Shown piece after piece: positions 25,111-31,507 of a stretch of 34,225 nucleotides of DNA (the first letter of the stretch is position 1; every line of letters begins with the position of its first letter). Position numbers and translations under genes: made by a program. The notes beneath the pieces are model-generated. The model did no database searches. It was not told the origin of the DNA and saw only the letters and a list, made by a program, of their open reading frames with translations. The DNA lies in NCBI GenBank assembly GCA_964408825.1, contig CAYPAU010000010.1, positions 1-34,225 on the forward strand, in the 5' to 3' direction. This stretch comes from CAYPAU01 sp964408825 (lineage in GTDB: Bacteria > Patescibacteriota > Microgenomatia > Levybacterales > UBA12049).

Positions 25111-26522
25111 AAGTTTGGTTTTCTTGCTTTTAGGAATTCTGTCTCTTTTTCAAAAGAGTAGGCGATACTAATAATTTCAGGTTCGGAAAACTGCGGACCT
25201 ATTATCTGCATTCCTATAGGAAGCCCTTCTTGTGAGAATCCCGACGGCATATTTATTCCCGGCAGACCCGCAATGGAAGATGGTTCTACCAATACATCGG
25301 CAAGTTCTCCAAACATAACTTGTCCTTCCGATGCTCCTATCTTAAGAGCAGGGGTGGGGCTAGTGGGCGCAAGTATAAAGTCAACATTTTCAAATGATTT
25401 TTTAAAATCGTTAATAATTATCGTTCTTACTTTCTGCGCCTTTTTATAGTACGCATCATAGTAGCCTGATGAGAGGGTAAAAGTGCCCAGCATTATTCTT
25501 CTTTTTGCCTCTTCGCCGAAATAACTTCTGTCATTTCCGAATCTTATACCATCATATCTTGCTAAGTTCGATGAAACCTCAGACCTTTGTAGGATTGTAT
25601 AAACGTCAATTGCGTATTTAGGGTCAAAAAGTTCGAGCTCTACAAAAGTATGTCCGAGCTTTTCCAGTATTTTCTTTGCCTCTTCAAAAACTTTAACAAC
25701 TTGGGTATCCACGTCTTGAAGGTAATTTTGTGAAATTCCTATTTTCAGTTTTTTATCAGAAGTTTTTAAATAGTCAGTGAATTTTGGAACCGGTAGGATT
25801 GAAGATGTAGCGTCTTTGGGGTCATGTCCTGCGATTACTTCAAGAATTAAAGCAGAGTCTTCTACGGATTTTGTTATGGGGCCAGGAGAATCAAGAGATG
25901 AGCCCATCGCAATAACTCCATACCTAGAAACTCGTCCATACGTAGGTTTTAACCCTATAACACCACACCAACTTGCCGGCTGCCGTATCGATCCCGCAGT
26001 TTCCGAACCAAGAGATCCGATAGTAACATCAGCCGCAATTGCTGCCGCAGACCCCCCTGAAGAACCTCCGGGCAAATGTTCTGTATTCCATGGGTTAAGA
26101 GTTGGACCATAATCAGAAGTTTCAGTAGAAGAACCATGTGCCCAGGCGTCCATATTGGTCTTGCCAAGCAAAACCATTCCCGAGTCCTTTAGTCTTTGTG
26201 TTACCGTAGATTCATAAGGAGGACTATAGTCGTCAAGAACCCTACTTGATGCCGTTGTTCTTAAGCCTTTGGTGTTAAAGTTGTCCTTAATAGACATTGG
26301 TATTCCAAGAAGAGGTAGGTCGGATTTAACGTTCATTAATTTATCTGCTTTTTTAGCACTCTCAATCGCTTCCTCCTCCGCAATAGTCACGAAAATATTT
26401 AGCTTACCTTGCAGTCGTTTTGTTCTTTCAAGACAAGCTTTGGTTAGCTCAAGGGAAGATATTCCTTTTTTCTTTAATTTATCTTTGGCTTGGGTAATAG
26501 TTAAGGAAGTTAAATCACTCAT
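25107..26522 (-). CDS. gatA: Asp/Glu-tRNA amidotransferase subunit A
   Basis: 471 residues, the glutaminase subunit. The amidase catalytic triad is complete: Lys 79 (PMSIKDNF), Ser 154 in GGSSGGSAAAIA, and the nucleophile Ser 178 in GSETAGSIRQPA. These match the numbering I know from S. aureus GatA. It overlaps gatC by 8 bp and gatB by 4 bp, so the three subunits are translated together. Confidence 0.97.
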   Translation of the reverse strand: MSDLTSLTITQAKDKLKKKGISSLELTKACLERTKRLQGKLNIFVTIAEEEAIESAKKADKLMNVKSDLPLLGIPMSIKDNFNTKGLRTTASSRVLDDYSPPYESTVTQRLKDSGMVLLGKTNMDAWAHGSSTETSDYGPTLNPWNTEHLPGGSSGGSAAAIAADVTIGSLGSETAGSIRQPASWCGVIGLKPTYGRVSRYGVIAMGSSLDSPGPITKSVEDSALILEVIAGHDPKDATSSILPVPKFTDYLKTSDKKLKIGISQNYLQDVDTQVVKVFEEAKKILEKLGHTFVELELFDPKYAIDVYTILQRSEVSSNLARYDGIRFGNDRSYFGEEAKRRIMLGTFTLSSGYYDAYYKKAQKVRTIIINDFKKSFENVDFILAPTSPTPALKIGASEGQVMFGELADVLVEPSSIAGLPGINMPSGFSQEGLPIGMQIIGPQFSEPEIISIAYSFEKETEFLKARKPNL

Positions 26523-26796
26523 TGAGGACCGCCTTTACTTTAAACATTCCATTATGCTTATTTTTTGTATTAGATAATGCTTCTTCTTGAGATAGAGAAG
26601 GTTTAGTTTCGTCCGCTCTTAATACATTCTCTTGTCCTGTGACATGATCCGTAGGTTCTACATTCTTAGTATTCACTTGGTTTAGTCCTTCAATATATAT
26701 CAAAGTTTCTGAAAGTTGTTTTTCGAATTTTTTTCCTTCTCTTTCAGTTAGTGGTAGATTTGCAAGTTTTGCTACATGTTTTACATCAATTTTCAT
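26515..26796 (-). CDS. gatC: Asp/Glu-tRNA amidotransferase subunit C
   Basis: 93 residues from the ATG at 26796 (MKIDVKHVAKLANLPLTE), the standard GatC start. A longer frame from 26838 adds 14 residues but would lie across the promoter. The belt protein holds GatA and GatB together: N-terminal helices (5-45) and an extended C-terminal tail (VEPTDHVTG...VLRADE) that wraps the interface. The -10 box ends 7 nt before the ATG and there is no Shine-Dalgarno site, so the mRNA is probably leaderless. It is the first gene of gatCAB-dnaE. Confidence 0.93.
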   Translation of the reverse strand: MKIDVKHVAKLANLPLTEREGKKFEKQLSETLIYIEGLNQVNTKNVEPTDHVTGQENVLRADETKPSLSQEEALSNTKNKHNGMFKVKAVLNE

Positions 26797-26802
26797 ATTA
26801 AT

Positions 26803-26831
26803 ATTATATTGTTTGAAGCTACTCATATCAA
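26803..26831 (-). promoter_or_regulatory. Promoter of gatCAB-dnaE
   Basis: Minus strand TTGATA (26831-26826), exactly 17 bp, perfect TATAAT (26808-26803). The expected transcription start coincides with the A of the gatC ATG at 26796. Confidence 0.75.
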
Positions 26832-26840
26832 CAACCAAAC

Positions 26841-26869
26841 TTGACTTTCGGCCTATAGTCCTGTATAAT
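26841..26869 (+). promoter_or_regulatory. Promoter of the patatin-like gene
   Basis: TTGACT (26841-26846), exactly 17 bp, perfect TATAAT (26864-26869). It stands back to back with the gatC promoter, the two -35 boxes being 9 bp apart. The leader would be about 10 nt, with no ribosome-binding site. Confidence 0.75.
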
Positions 26870-26886
26870 CCACGGATTATTTAACC

Positions 26887-27801
26887 ATGGGCAATATTGT
26901 ATTGAAAAACCTTTTTAGAAAGCAAAGGCTCCTTAAGAAGAAGGACAAAAATCATAAAAAATTAAAAACCGCTTTAGTAATTTTAGGAGGCGGGATGCGT
27001 GGTGCGTATGGAGCAGGTGTGGTTACGGCCTTGGAAAAAGCTGGTTTAAATGAGGTTTTTGATGTAGTAGTAGGTGTTTCCGCAGGATGTGCAGATGCTG
27101 CCTACTTTCTTGCTGACCAATCAGCTTTGGGATCGACAATTTGGTACGAAGATTTATCTAACAGAAAATTCATTAATTTGTTCCGATTAAATAAAATAAT
27201 GGATCTTGATCTTGCAACATACATTTTTGAAAAAGTAAAACCTCTTAACGTAGGCAAGATAAGGTCTTCAAGATCGAGATTTTACGGATTTGTCACAAAT
27301 GCAAAAACCGGAAAATCTGAATTTTTGAATATGAAAGATAAAAGTATAAATATAATTGATGCAATTATAGCTTCTTCTGCCATTCCTGTTATTTACAACA
27401 GGCAGATTAAAATAAAAAATAAAATTTATTGTGATGGATCAATAAGCTGCGCAATTCCAATTGAATTTACTATAAGAAAGGGTTGTACGGACATTTTAGT
27501 TATAGCAAATAGTCGTCTCGAGGAAAGGAGAGAAGAGAACACGTTTTATGAAAAACTGATATCAGAAATTTCCATGAGAAAGTTTAGTAAAAAGCTAAAA
27601 GAAGCAGTCCTTTACAGAAATAAGAACCATAATGAGTCCCTACGCTTGCTTAAAAATCCAGCCTTGAAGGCTAATATTCAAATTTTGTACCCTCGGAGAA
27701 TGCAAATTAGTCCAGTTTCCATAAACGAAGATAAAGTTAGAGAAACAGCAAGAAAAGCGGAGAATCAAACCTTTCACCTTTTATCCCAAAATGCTATATA
27801 A
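26887..27801 (+). CDS. Patatin-like phospholipase
   Basis: 304 residues with a Lys/Arg-rich N-terminus (10-27), then the patatin core. The oxyanion loop GGGMRGAYGAG is at 34-44, the nucleophile elbow GVSAG at 63-67 (Ser 65), and the catalytic Asp in CDGSISCAIP (Asp 183). It is a Ser-Asp dyad lipid acyl hydrolase of the RssA/YjjU type. There is no signal peptide, so it is cytoplasmic, perhaps membrane-associated through the basic tail. The C-terminal ~100 residues have no feature I recognise. It has its own strong promoter and overlaps the convergent gatD by 8 bp. The natural lipid substrate is unknown. Confidence 0.88.
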   Translation: MGNIVLKNLFRKQRLLKKKDKNHKKLKTALVILGGGMRGAYGAGVVTALEKAGLNEVFDVVVGVSAGCADAAYFLADQSALGSTIWYEDLSNRKFINLFRLNKIMDLDLATYIFEKVKPLNVGKIRSSRSRFYGFVTNAKTGKSEFLNMKDKSINIIDAIIASSAIPVIYNRQIKIKNKIYCDGSISCAIPIEFTIRKGCTDILVIANSRLEERREENTFYEKLISEISMRKFSKKLKEAVLYRNKNHNESLRLLKNPALKANIQILYPRRMQISPVSINEDKVRETARKAENQTFHLLSQNAI

Positions 27802-28564
27802 GCTTTTGCAGGATTGTTTCCTTAGCTTTTTTAGAAAGGGAGCCGTCGAGAGTCTCTAGCTTGATTTTCTTCTTATATTTTCTCTCTAGCGCTTTTGATA
27901 TTAACCAATCGGCAATTTCGGGATTTTTGGGGAGAATTGGACCATGAAGGTAAGTTCCTATAGAATTCTTGTAAATTGCGCCTTCCGTATCGTCTTCACC
28001 ATTATTCCCAAATCCTTTGATAACTTTTCCAAATGGTTTTAGATTTTTTCCAAGATATGTTCTTCCTCCATGATTTTCAAAACCCACGACCTCGCAGGTC
28101 CCAAGCTCACGACCTGCGAGGTCGGTGCCTATAATGATGTTGCCAATTAGTCTTTTATTTTTTTTTCCGGGATGTTCCGTAAATAAATCGAAAATTCCAA
28201 GTCCTTTTATTGCCGTACCCTCGGCGTCCTTGTAGCTTTTACCTAAAAACTGAAAGGCGCCGCAAATATAAAGCCCCGGTGTCCCATTTTCTACCTTCTT
28301 TTTTAGAGCTTTAATCTTTTCAGCGGTGAAGTCTTTTGCAACGATTTGCTGTTGCACATCCTCTGCCCCTCCCATAAACAAAATGTCTGCTTTGTCAAGT
28401 TCATTCTCATTAAATCCTTCATTAAGATTAAACACTTCTACTTTTATTTCTCTCCACCCGCATCGTTTCTTAAACACAATAATATTCCCCCGGTCTCCAT
28501 AGGTGCTCATAAGATTGGGGTAAAGCCAACCAATTGTAAGTTTGTATTTTGTATCTCGTATCAT
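27794..28564 (-). CDS. gatD: Lipid II isoglutaminyl synthase, glutaminase subunit
   Basis: 256 residues. GatD releases ammonia from glutamine, and MurT uses it to amidate the alpha-carboxyl of D-Glu in lipid II. Family start LTIGWLYPNLMSTYGDRGN (9-27). Class I glutamine amidotransferase: nucleophile Cys 101 in LYICGAFQFLG, catalytic His 207 in YLHGPILPKNP, and GFENHGGRTYLG (161-172). Residues 147-160 (TDLAGRELGTCEVV) are coded by a perfect inverted repeat and look like an in-frame insertion ahead of VGFENH. The gene is 10 bp downstream of murT, the usual order for this pair. Confidence 0.92.
   Translation of the reverse strand: MIRDTKYKLTIGWLYPNLMSTYGDRGNIIVFKKRCGWREIKVEVFNLNEGFNENELDKADILFMGGAEDVQQQIVAKDFTAEKIKALKKKVENGTPGLYICGAFQFLGKSYKDAEGTAIKGLGIFDLFTEHPGKKNKRLIGNIIIGTDLAGRELGTCEVVGFENHGGRTYLGKNLKPFGKVIKGFGNNGEDDTEGAIYKNSIGTYLHGPILPKNPEIADWLISKALERKYKKKIKLETLDGSLSKKAKETILQKLI
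28087..28124. repeat. Perfect 14-bp inverted repeat inside gatD
   Basis: Arms 28087-28100 (CGACCTCGCAGGTC) and 28111-28124 (GACCTGCGAGGTCG) are exact reverse complements around a 10-bp loop. Each arm is itself a small hairpin (GACCT, CGC or GCG, AGGTC). The repeat is far more GC-rich than the gene around it. The structure resembles paired REP-type palindromes; no other copy was noticed in the window. Confidence 0.85.
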
Positions 28565-28574
28565 GTATTAAGTA

Positions 28575-29750
28575 TTAAATTAATTTCTTGCCGGTAAGTA
28601 TTTTACGTAAGTCAAGCATTGCAGAATAGGTAGGTAGTATGTATAAGATTTCGTGGGTTTTAATTTTCTTCAAAGAATAACTAATGGCATCTTTCAGGTT
28701 TGGTTTAATTTGAAATTTGAAATCTGAAATTTGAAATTTAGAAGAATACGAATATTGTATCCTTAATCCCATATCATACGCGCGATCGCCTGAAATCGTG
28801 ATTGATTTAAAGTTTCTAAGATAGATTTCAAAATCCACATCCCATATCCATGAGACGTCTCTTCCATCCGGTATTCTGTCGTTTAAAACTATTAGGACAT
28901 GCTTTGCAGAAAGTTCGGCAATAGTTTGTAGAGACTGATTGAAGCTTGCCGGGTTTTTTGAAAGAAATATTTGTACGTTTTTATTATTAGATATGACAAC
29001 TTCTTGTCTTCCAAAGGCAGGCGTGAAAGTCTTTAGTGCCTTTTTTATTTCATCAGGTCTTATGCCTAAAGCTTTTGCAGTCAGAACAGCGGCGTGGACA
29101 TTATATTTATTATAAGAACCGGAAAGAGGGTAATAATCGTAATCTTCAAGATCAGATTTTGGTCTTTTAAGTCCACAATTTTCGCATAGCCAATCTCCCA
29201 TGTGCGAGAACACAATTTTCCGATATGCAAGTTTACTGCCGCATTTTGGACAGTATATCGAGTCAGATGCATGCTCCTGCAATGCGGTTTTACCCCCTTT
29301 TACAGAAAAATAGCGGGGTTTGTTTTTTAAAGCACTTCCCAAAAAAGCAATTTTAGGATCATCCGCATTGAAAATAAGAGAGGTCTTTACATCAATCTTT
29401 CCCAAAGATTCTCTCCATTTATCTGCAATTATATTAACCTCGCCATATCTATCAAGCTGATCGCGGAATAAATTTAGGATAATTAAAACTCTTGGTTTTA
29501 AATTCTCTAGGGATAGGGGGAGGGTATTTTCGTCAACCTCAAATATTACATAATCAAACTTTATACTCCCGATAGGGTTAGAGTTTTTTATTAAAGATGA
29601 AGCAATACCGTTGAGCAAGTTAGCACCCGCTTCGTTATGAAAAACTTTATTTCCATTTTCTTCTAGAATGGTTCGAATAAGTTTCCCTGTTGTTGTTTTT
29701 CCATTCGTTCCGGCTGTTAGTACAATTTTCAAATGTGTATTTTTGGTCAA
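28575..29750 (-). CDS. murT: Lipid II isoglutaminyl synthase MurT, main part
   Basis: About 391 residues in the open frame. It is a Mur-ligase-like ATPase that activates the D-Glu carboxyl of lipid II for amidation with GatD. The central domain starts at once with the P-loop LTAGTNGKTTTGKL, then FEVDENTLP and LNLFRDQLDRYGE. A four-Cys zinc ribbon (CPKCGSK...CENCGLK) interrupts it, as in known MurT proteins. The C-terminal DUF1727 domain has SKNPASFNQSL and DGRDVSWIWDVDFE. The frame has no true start: the TTG at 29750 is an internal Leu codon of the family, and an in-frame stop lies four codons further upstream. The missing N-terminus is at 29898-30053. Residues 337-348 are coded by a 7-bp tandem repeat. 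Confidence 0.88.
   Translation of the reverse strand: MTKNTHLKIVLTAGTNGKTTTGKLIRTILEENGNKVFHNEAGANLLNGIASSLIKNSNPIGSIKFDYVIFEVDENTLPLSLENLKPRVLIILNLFRDQLDRYGEVNIIADKWRESLGKIDVKTSLIFNADDPKIAFLGSALKNKPRYFSVKGGKTALQEHASDSIYCPKCGSKLAYRKIVFSHMGDWLCENCGLKRPKSDLEDYDYYPLSGSYNKYNVHAAVLTAKALGIRPDEIKKALKTFTPAFGRQEVVISNNKNVQIFLSKNPASFNQSLQTIAELSAKHVLIVLNDRIPDGRDVSWIWDVDFEIYLRNFKSITISGDRAYDMGLRIQYSYSSKFQISDFKFQIKPNLKDAISYSLKKIKTHEILYILPTYSAMLDLRKILTGKKLI
28707..28739. repeat. 7-bp tandem repeat inside murT
   Basis: The unit AATTTGA is repeated about 4.7 times with one substitution (TTT to TCT in the third copy). On the coding strand it gives the periodic peptide SKFQISDFKFQI, placed after YDMGLRIQYSY in the C-terminal domain, where I would expect a short loop. 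Confidence 0.8.
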
Positions 29751-29753
29751 CAG
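29730..29753. repeat. Imperfect direct repeat, copy 2
   Basis: 24 bp that match 29904-29927 at 21 positions, with an 11-bp identical core (TTGGTCAACAG). Both copies code the same MurT stretch: Leu-Leu-Thr-Lys-Asn-Thr-His-Leu-Lys here, Leu-Leu-Thr-Asn-Asn-Lys-His-Val-Lys there. Confidence 0.8.
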
Positions 29754-29887
29754 TTTTGTTATTTATTTTAGTCTTTTTTCGTTGCTGTTGTTTTTATTTT
29801 ATGAAGTTTTTCGCAAAAACTTGCGACTGCTTGAGCCACAGTTCTTATCCTCAAAAATTCGGCTCAATGAATCTTTTATTCCGCCAA
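29754..29887. other. Unexplained segment interrupting murT
   Basis: 134 bp between the two parts of murT and left of the N run. It does not code MurT in any frame. It holds a perfect hairpin (TCGCAA-AAAC-TTGCGA, 29811-29826) and a 7-bp inverted repeat (TTGAGCC 29831-29837 / GGCTCAA 29861-29867). On the minus strand a 28-codon open tail enters from the gap and ends at TAA 29801-29799; I do not recognise it. Confidence 0.6.
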
Positions 29888-29897
29888 NNNNNNNNNN
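29888..29897. other. Assembly gap (10 N)
   Basis: Ten undetermined bases. A round number of Ns usually marks a scaffold join, so the true length and order here are not certain. Confidence 0.98.
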
Positions 29898-30053
29898 TTA
29901 TTTCACATGTTTATTGTTGGTCAACAGGTTTTTTATGAAATTTTTATCCGCCTCAACAGCTATGTGACCTGGCCATGTAGAGCCAGAACCGATATTGAAT
30001 GTTTTGCTAATAAAAATAATTATCTTACCAAGAAGGATGAATAAGTAAAGCAT
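29898..30053 (-). pseudogene. murT: N-terminal fragment of MurT, cut at the gap
   Basis: 51 codons followed by a TAA that touches the N run. It has an N-terminal hydrophobic helix (LYLFILLGKIIIFISK, 2-17), then GSGSTWPGHIAVEADKNFI (22-40). This corresponds to the MurT N-terminus, which in S. aureus has a helix, then LPGQIA and the segment leading to the P-loop. Joined to the main part at the shared LLTxN codons it would give about 435 residues, the normal MurT length. The ATG shares one base with the htpX stop (TAATG), so it is the next gene of that operon. The stop beside the gap may be a contig-end error. Confidence 0.85.
29904..29927. repeat. Imperfect direct repeat, copy 1
   Basis: Partner of 29730-29753 (21 of 24 bases identical). 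It lies 7 bp from the N run, in frame in the MurT N-terminal fragment. Confidence 0.8.
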
Positions 30054-30946
30054 TACATTGAGCGAAGGATTTTAATTCTTTCTTCTATTGGGGGGTGGGT
30101 GTTAAAAAGACCTGAGAGAAAATTTTTACCTTCCTTGTTTTTAAATGGATTGGAAATGAAGAGATGAGCTGTAGCATTGTTTGCATTTTTCATAGAGCGA
30201 GGGTACTTAGCTATCTTTTCAAGAGCTGAGGCGAGTCCTTCGGAATAGCGGGTTAGTAGAACTCCCGATGCATCTGCAAGAAGTTCTCTTTTTCGGGAAA
30301 CTGCAAGTTGAATTAAAACTGCGGCAATAGGAGCAAGTATCGCAAAAATTATACCTATGAGTATCAAAATACCCTGAGAGGAGTTTCTTTCATTATCGCG
30401 AGATCCGCCAAACCAAAGACTTCTCATAAAAAAGTCTGAAACAAGAGCAATAAATCCAACTAGAATTGCGACAACAGCCATAAGTCTTATGTCAAAGTTT
30501 TTAATATGAGAAAGCTCGTGCGACATAACTCCTTCAAGTTCGGTTTTTGAAAGTTGGTCTAAAAGCCCTGTTGTCACAGCAATAACTGCATGTTTGTGAT
30601 CTCTGCCTGTTGCGAAAGCATTCGGAGAACTGTCATTTATAATATATATTTTTGGCAAAGGGAGACCGCCTGCTATAGTAAGGTTTTGAACCGTATTGTA
30701 AAGCTCTTTATGATCTTCTCTTTTTATTTCCTTTGCACCCGACATTGCAAGAACCATTTTGTCTGAGTAGAAATAACTGCCAAGACTTATAAAACCTGAT
30801 ATGACAAGAGCGACCCCAACCATAGAAAGTCCGTAACCTAAGGCGTTACTAAAAACATATATTACAGTGGTTATAAAAAGGACGAAAAGAAACATGATCA
30901 GCCATGTTTTAAGCTTATTTGAGGAAATTTCGGAATAGACCTTCAT
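30053..30946 (-). CDS. htpX: Membrane zinc protease HtpX (M48)
   Basis: 297 residues. Two N-terminal membrane helices (about 14-32 and 38-58), then the catalytic region with HELSH at 143-147, the M48 zinc motif, and the third ligand Glu in RELLADASG. Two more hydrophobic segments lie between (about 155-175 and 190-212). The C-terminal FNTHPPIEERIKIL is also family-typical. HtpX degrades damaged or unassembled membrane proteins. It follows lemA after 3 bp, a pairing common in Gram-positives and Patescibacteria. Its stop overlaps the start of murT. Confidence 0.95.
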   Translation of the reverse strand: MKVYSEISSNKLKTWLIMFLFVLFITTVIYVFSNALGYGLSMVGVALVISGFISLGSYFYSDKMVLAMSGAKEIKREDHKELYNTVQNLTIAGGLPLPKIYIINDSSPNAFATGRDHKHAVIAVTTGLLDQLSKTELEGVMSHELSHIKNFDIRLMAVVAILVGFIALVSDFFMRSLWFGGSRDNERNSSQGILILIGIIFAILAPIAAVLIQLAVSRKRELLADASGVLLTRYSEGLASALEKIAKYPRSMKNANNATAHLFISNPFKNKEGKNFLSGLFNTHPPIEERIKILRSM

Positions 30947-30949
30947 CTT

Positions 30950-31489
30950 CTAAAATTTCACCTCTACCTTCTCTTTATCTTTGCCTTCTGCGCCGAAGAA
31001 CTCCGCTCCTTTGAAGTTTAATACCCTGGCAAAGAAAACATTGGGAAATACTTGAATTTTGGTGTTGTAATCAAGAACGCTTGAATTGTAGAATTGTCTT
31101 GAATAGGCAATTTTATTTTCTGTGTCTGATAACTCTTCCTGAAGATCTAAAAAATTCTGACTTGCCTTAAGATCGGGATAATTTTCCGCAACTGCAAAGA
31201 TTGATTTAAGAGTTTCAGATAGTTGATTATTTAACTTTGCTTTTTGTGCCATACCTCTTGCTGAAACTAGAGCAGTTCTTTGTGCTGTTACTTTCTCAAA
31301 TAATTCTCTTTCGTGTTTTGCATATCCCTTCACCGCTTCGACTAAATTTGGTATCAAATCGGCTCTTCTTTTGAGCTGAACATCAATTTGAGAAAAAGCT
31401 TCATTAACGCGGAGCTTTGCTGTAATTAAGTTATTGTAAATAAACCATAGAAAAAGAAGTATAATCGCTATTGCAACTACAACGTACAT
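30950..31489 (-). CDS. lemA: LemA family protein
   Basis: 179 residues. One N-terminal membrane helix (2-20), then a long helical domain with the family signature NLITAKLRVNEAFSQIDVQLKRR-type start (20-42), LIPNLVEAVKGYAKHE, and ending in FPNVFFARVLNFKGAEFF. The role of LemA is poorly defined; it is a membrane-anchored helical bundle often coupled to HtpX. It has a strong Shine-Dalgarno site overlapping the polX stop. Confidence 0.93.
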   Translation of the reverse strand: MYVVVAIAIILLFLWFIYNNLITAKLRVNEAFSQIDVQLKRRADLIPNLVEAVKGYAKHERELFEKVTAQRTALVSARGMAQKAKLNNQLSETLKSIFAVAENYPDLKASQNFLDLQEELSDTENKIAYSRQFYNSSVLDYNTKIQVFPNVFFARVLNFKGAEFFGAEGKDKEKVEVKF

Positions 31490-31499
31490 TTCTTTTCCA

Positions 31500-31507
31500 C
31501 CTCCTTT
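31500..31507 (-). promoter_or_regulatory. Strong Shine-Dalgarno site of lemA
   Basis: Minus strand AAAGGAGG, followed by TGG, 10 nt before the lemA ATG. Its first bases are part of the polX stop codon (TAAAGGAGG), so lemA is translated from the polX transcript. Confidence 0.8.

Noticed and set aside
29743..29753. Exact 11-bp repeat TTGGTCAACAG (also at 29917-29927) as a target-site duplication
   Set aside because: The similarity continues beyond the 11 bp with scattered mismatches and codes the same MurT residues in both copies, so it is homologous coding sequence rather than a duplication made by insertion.
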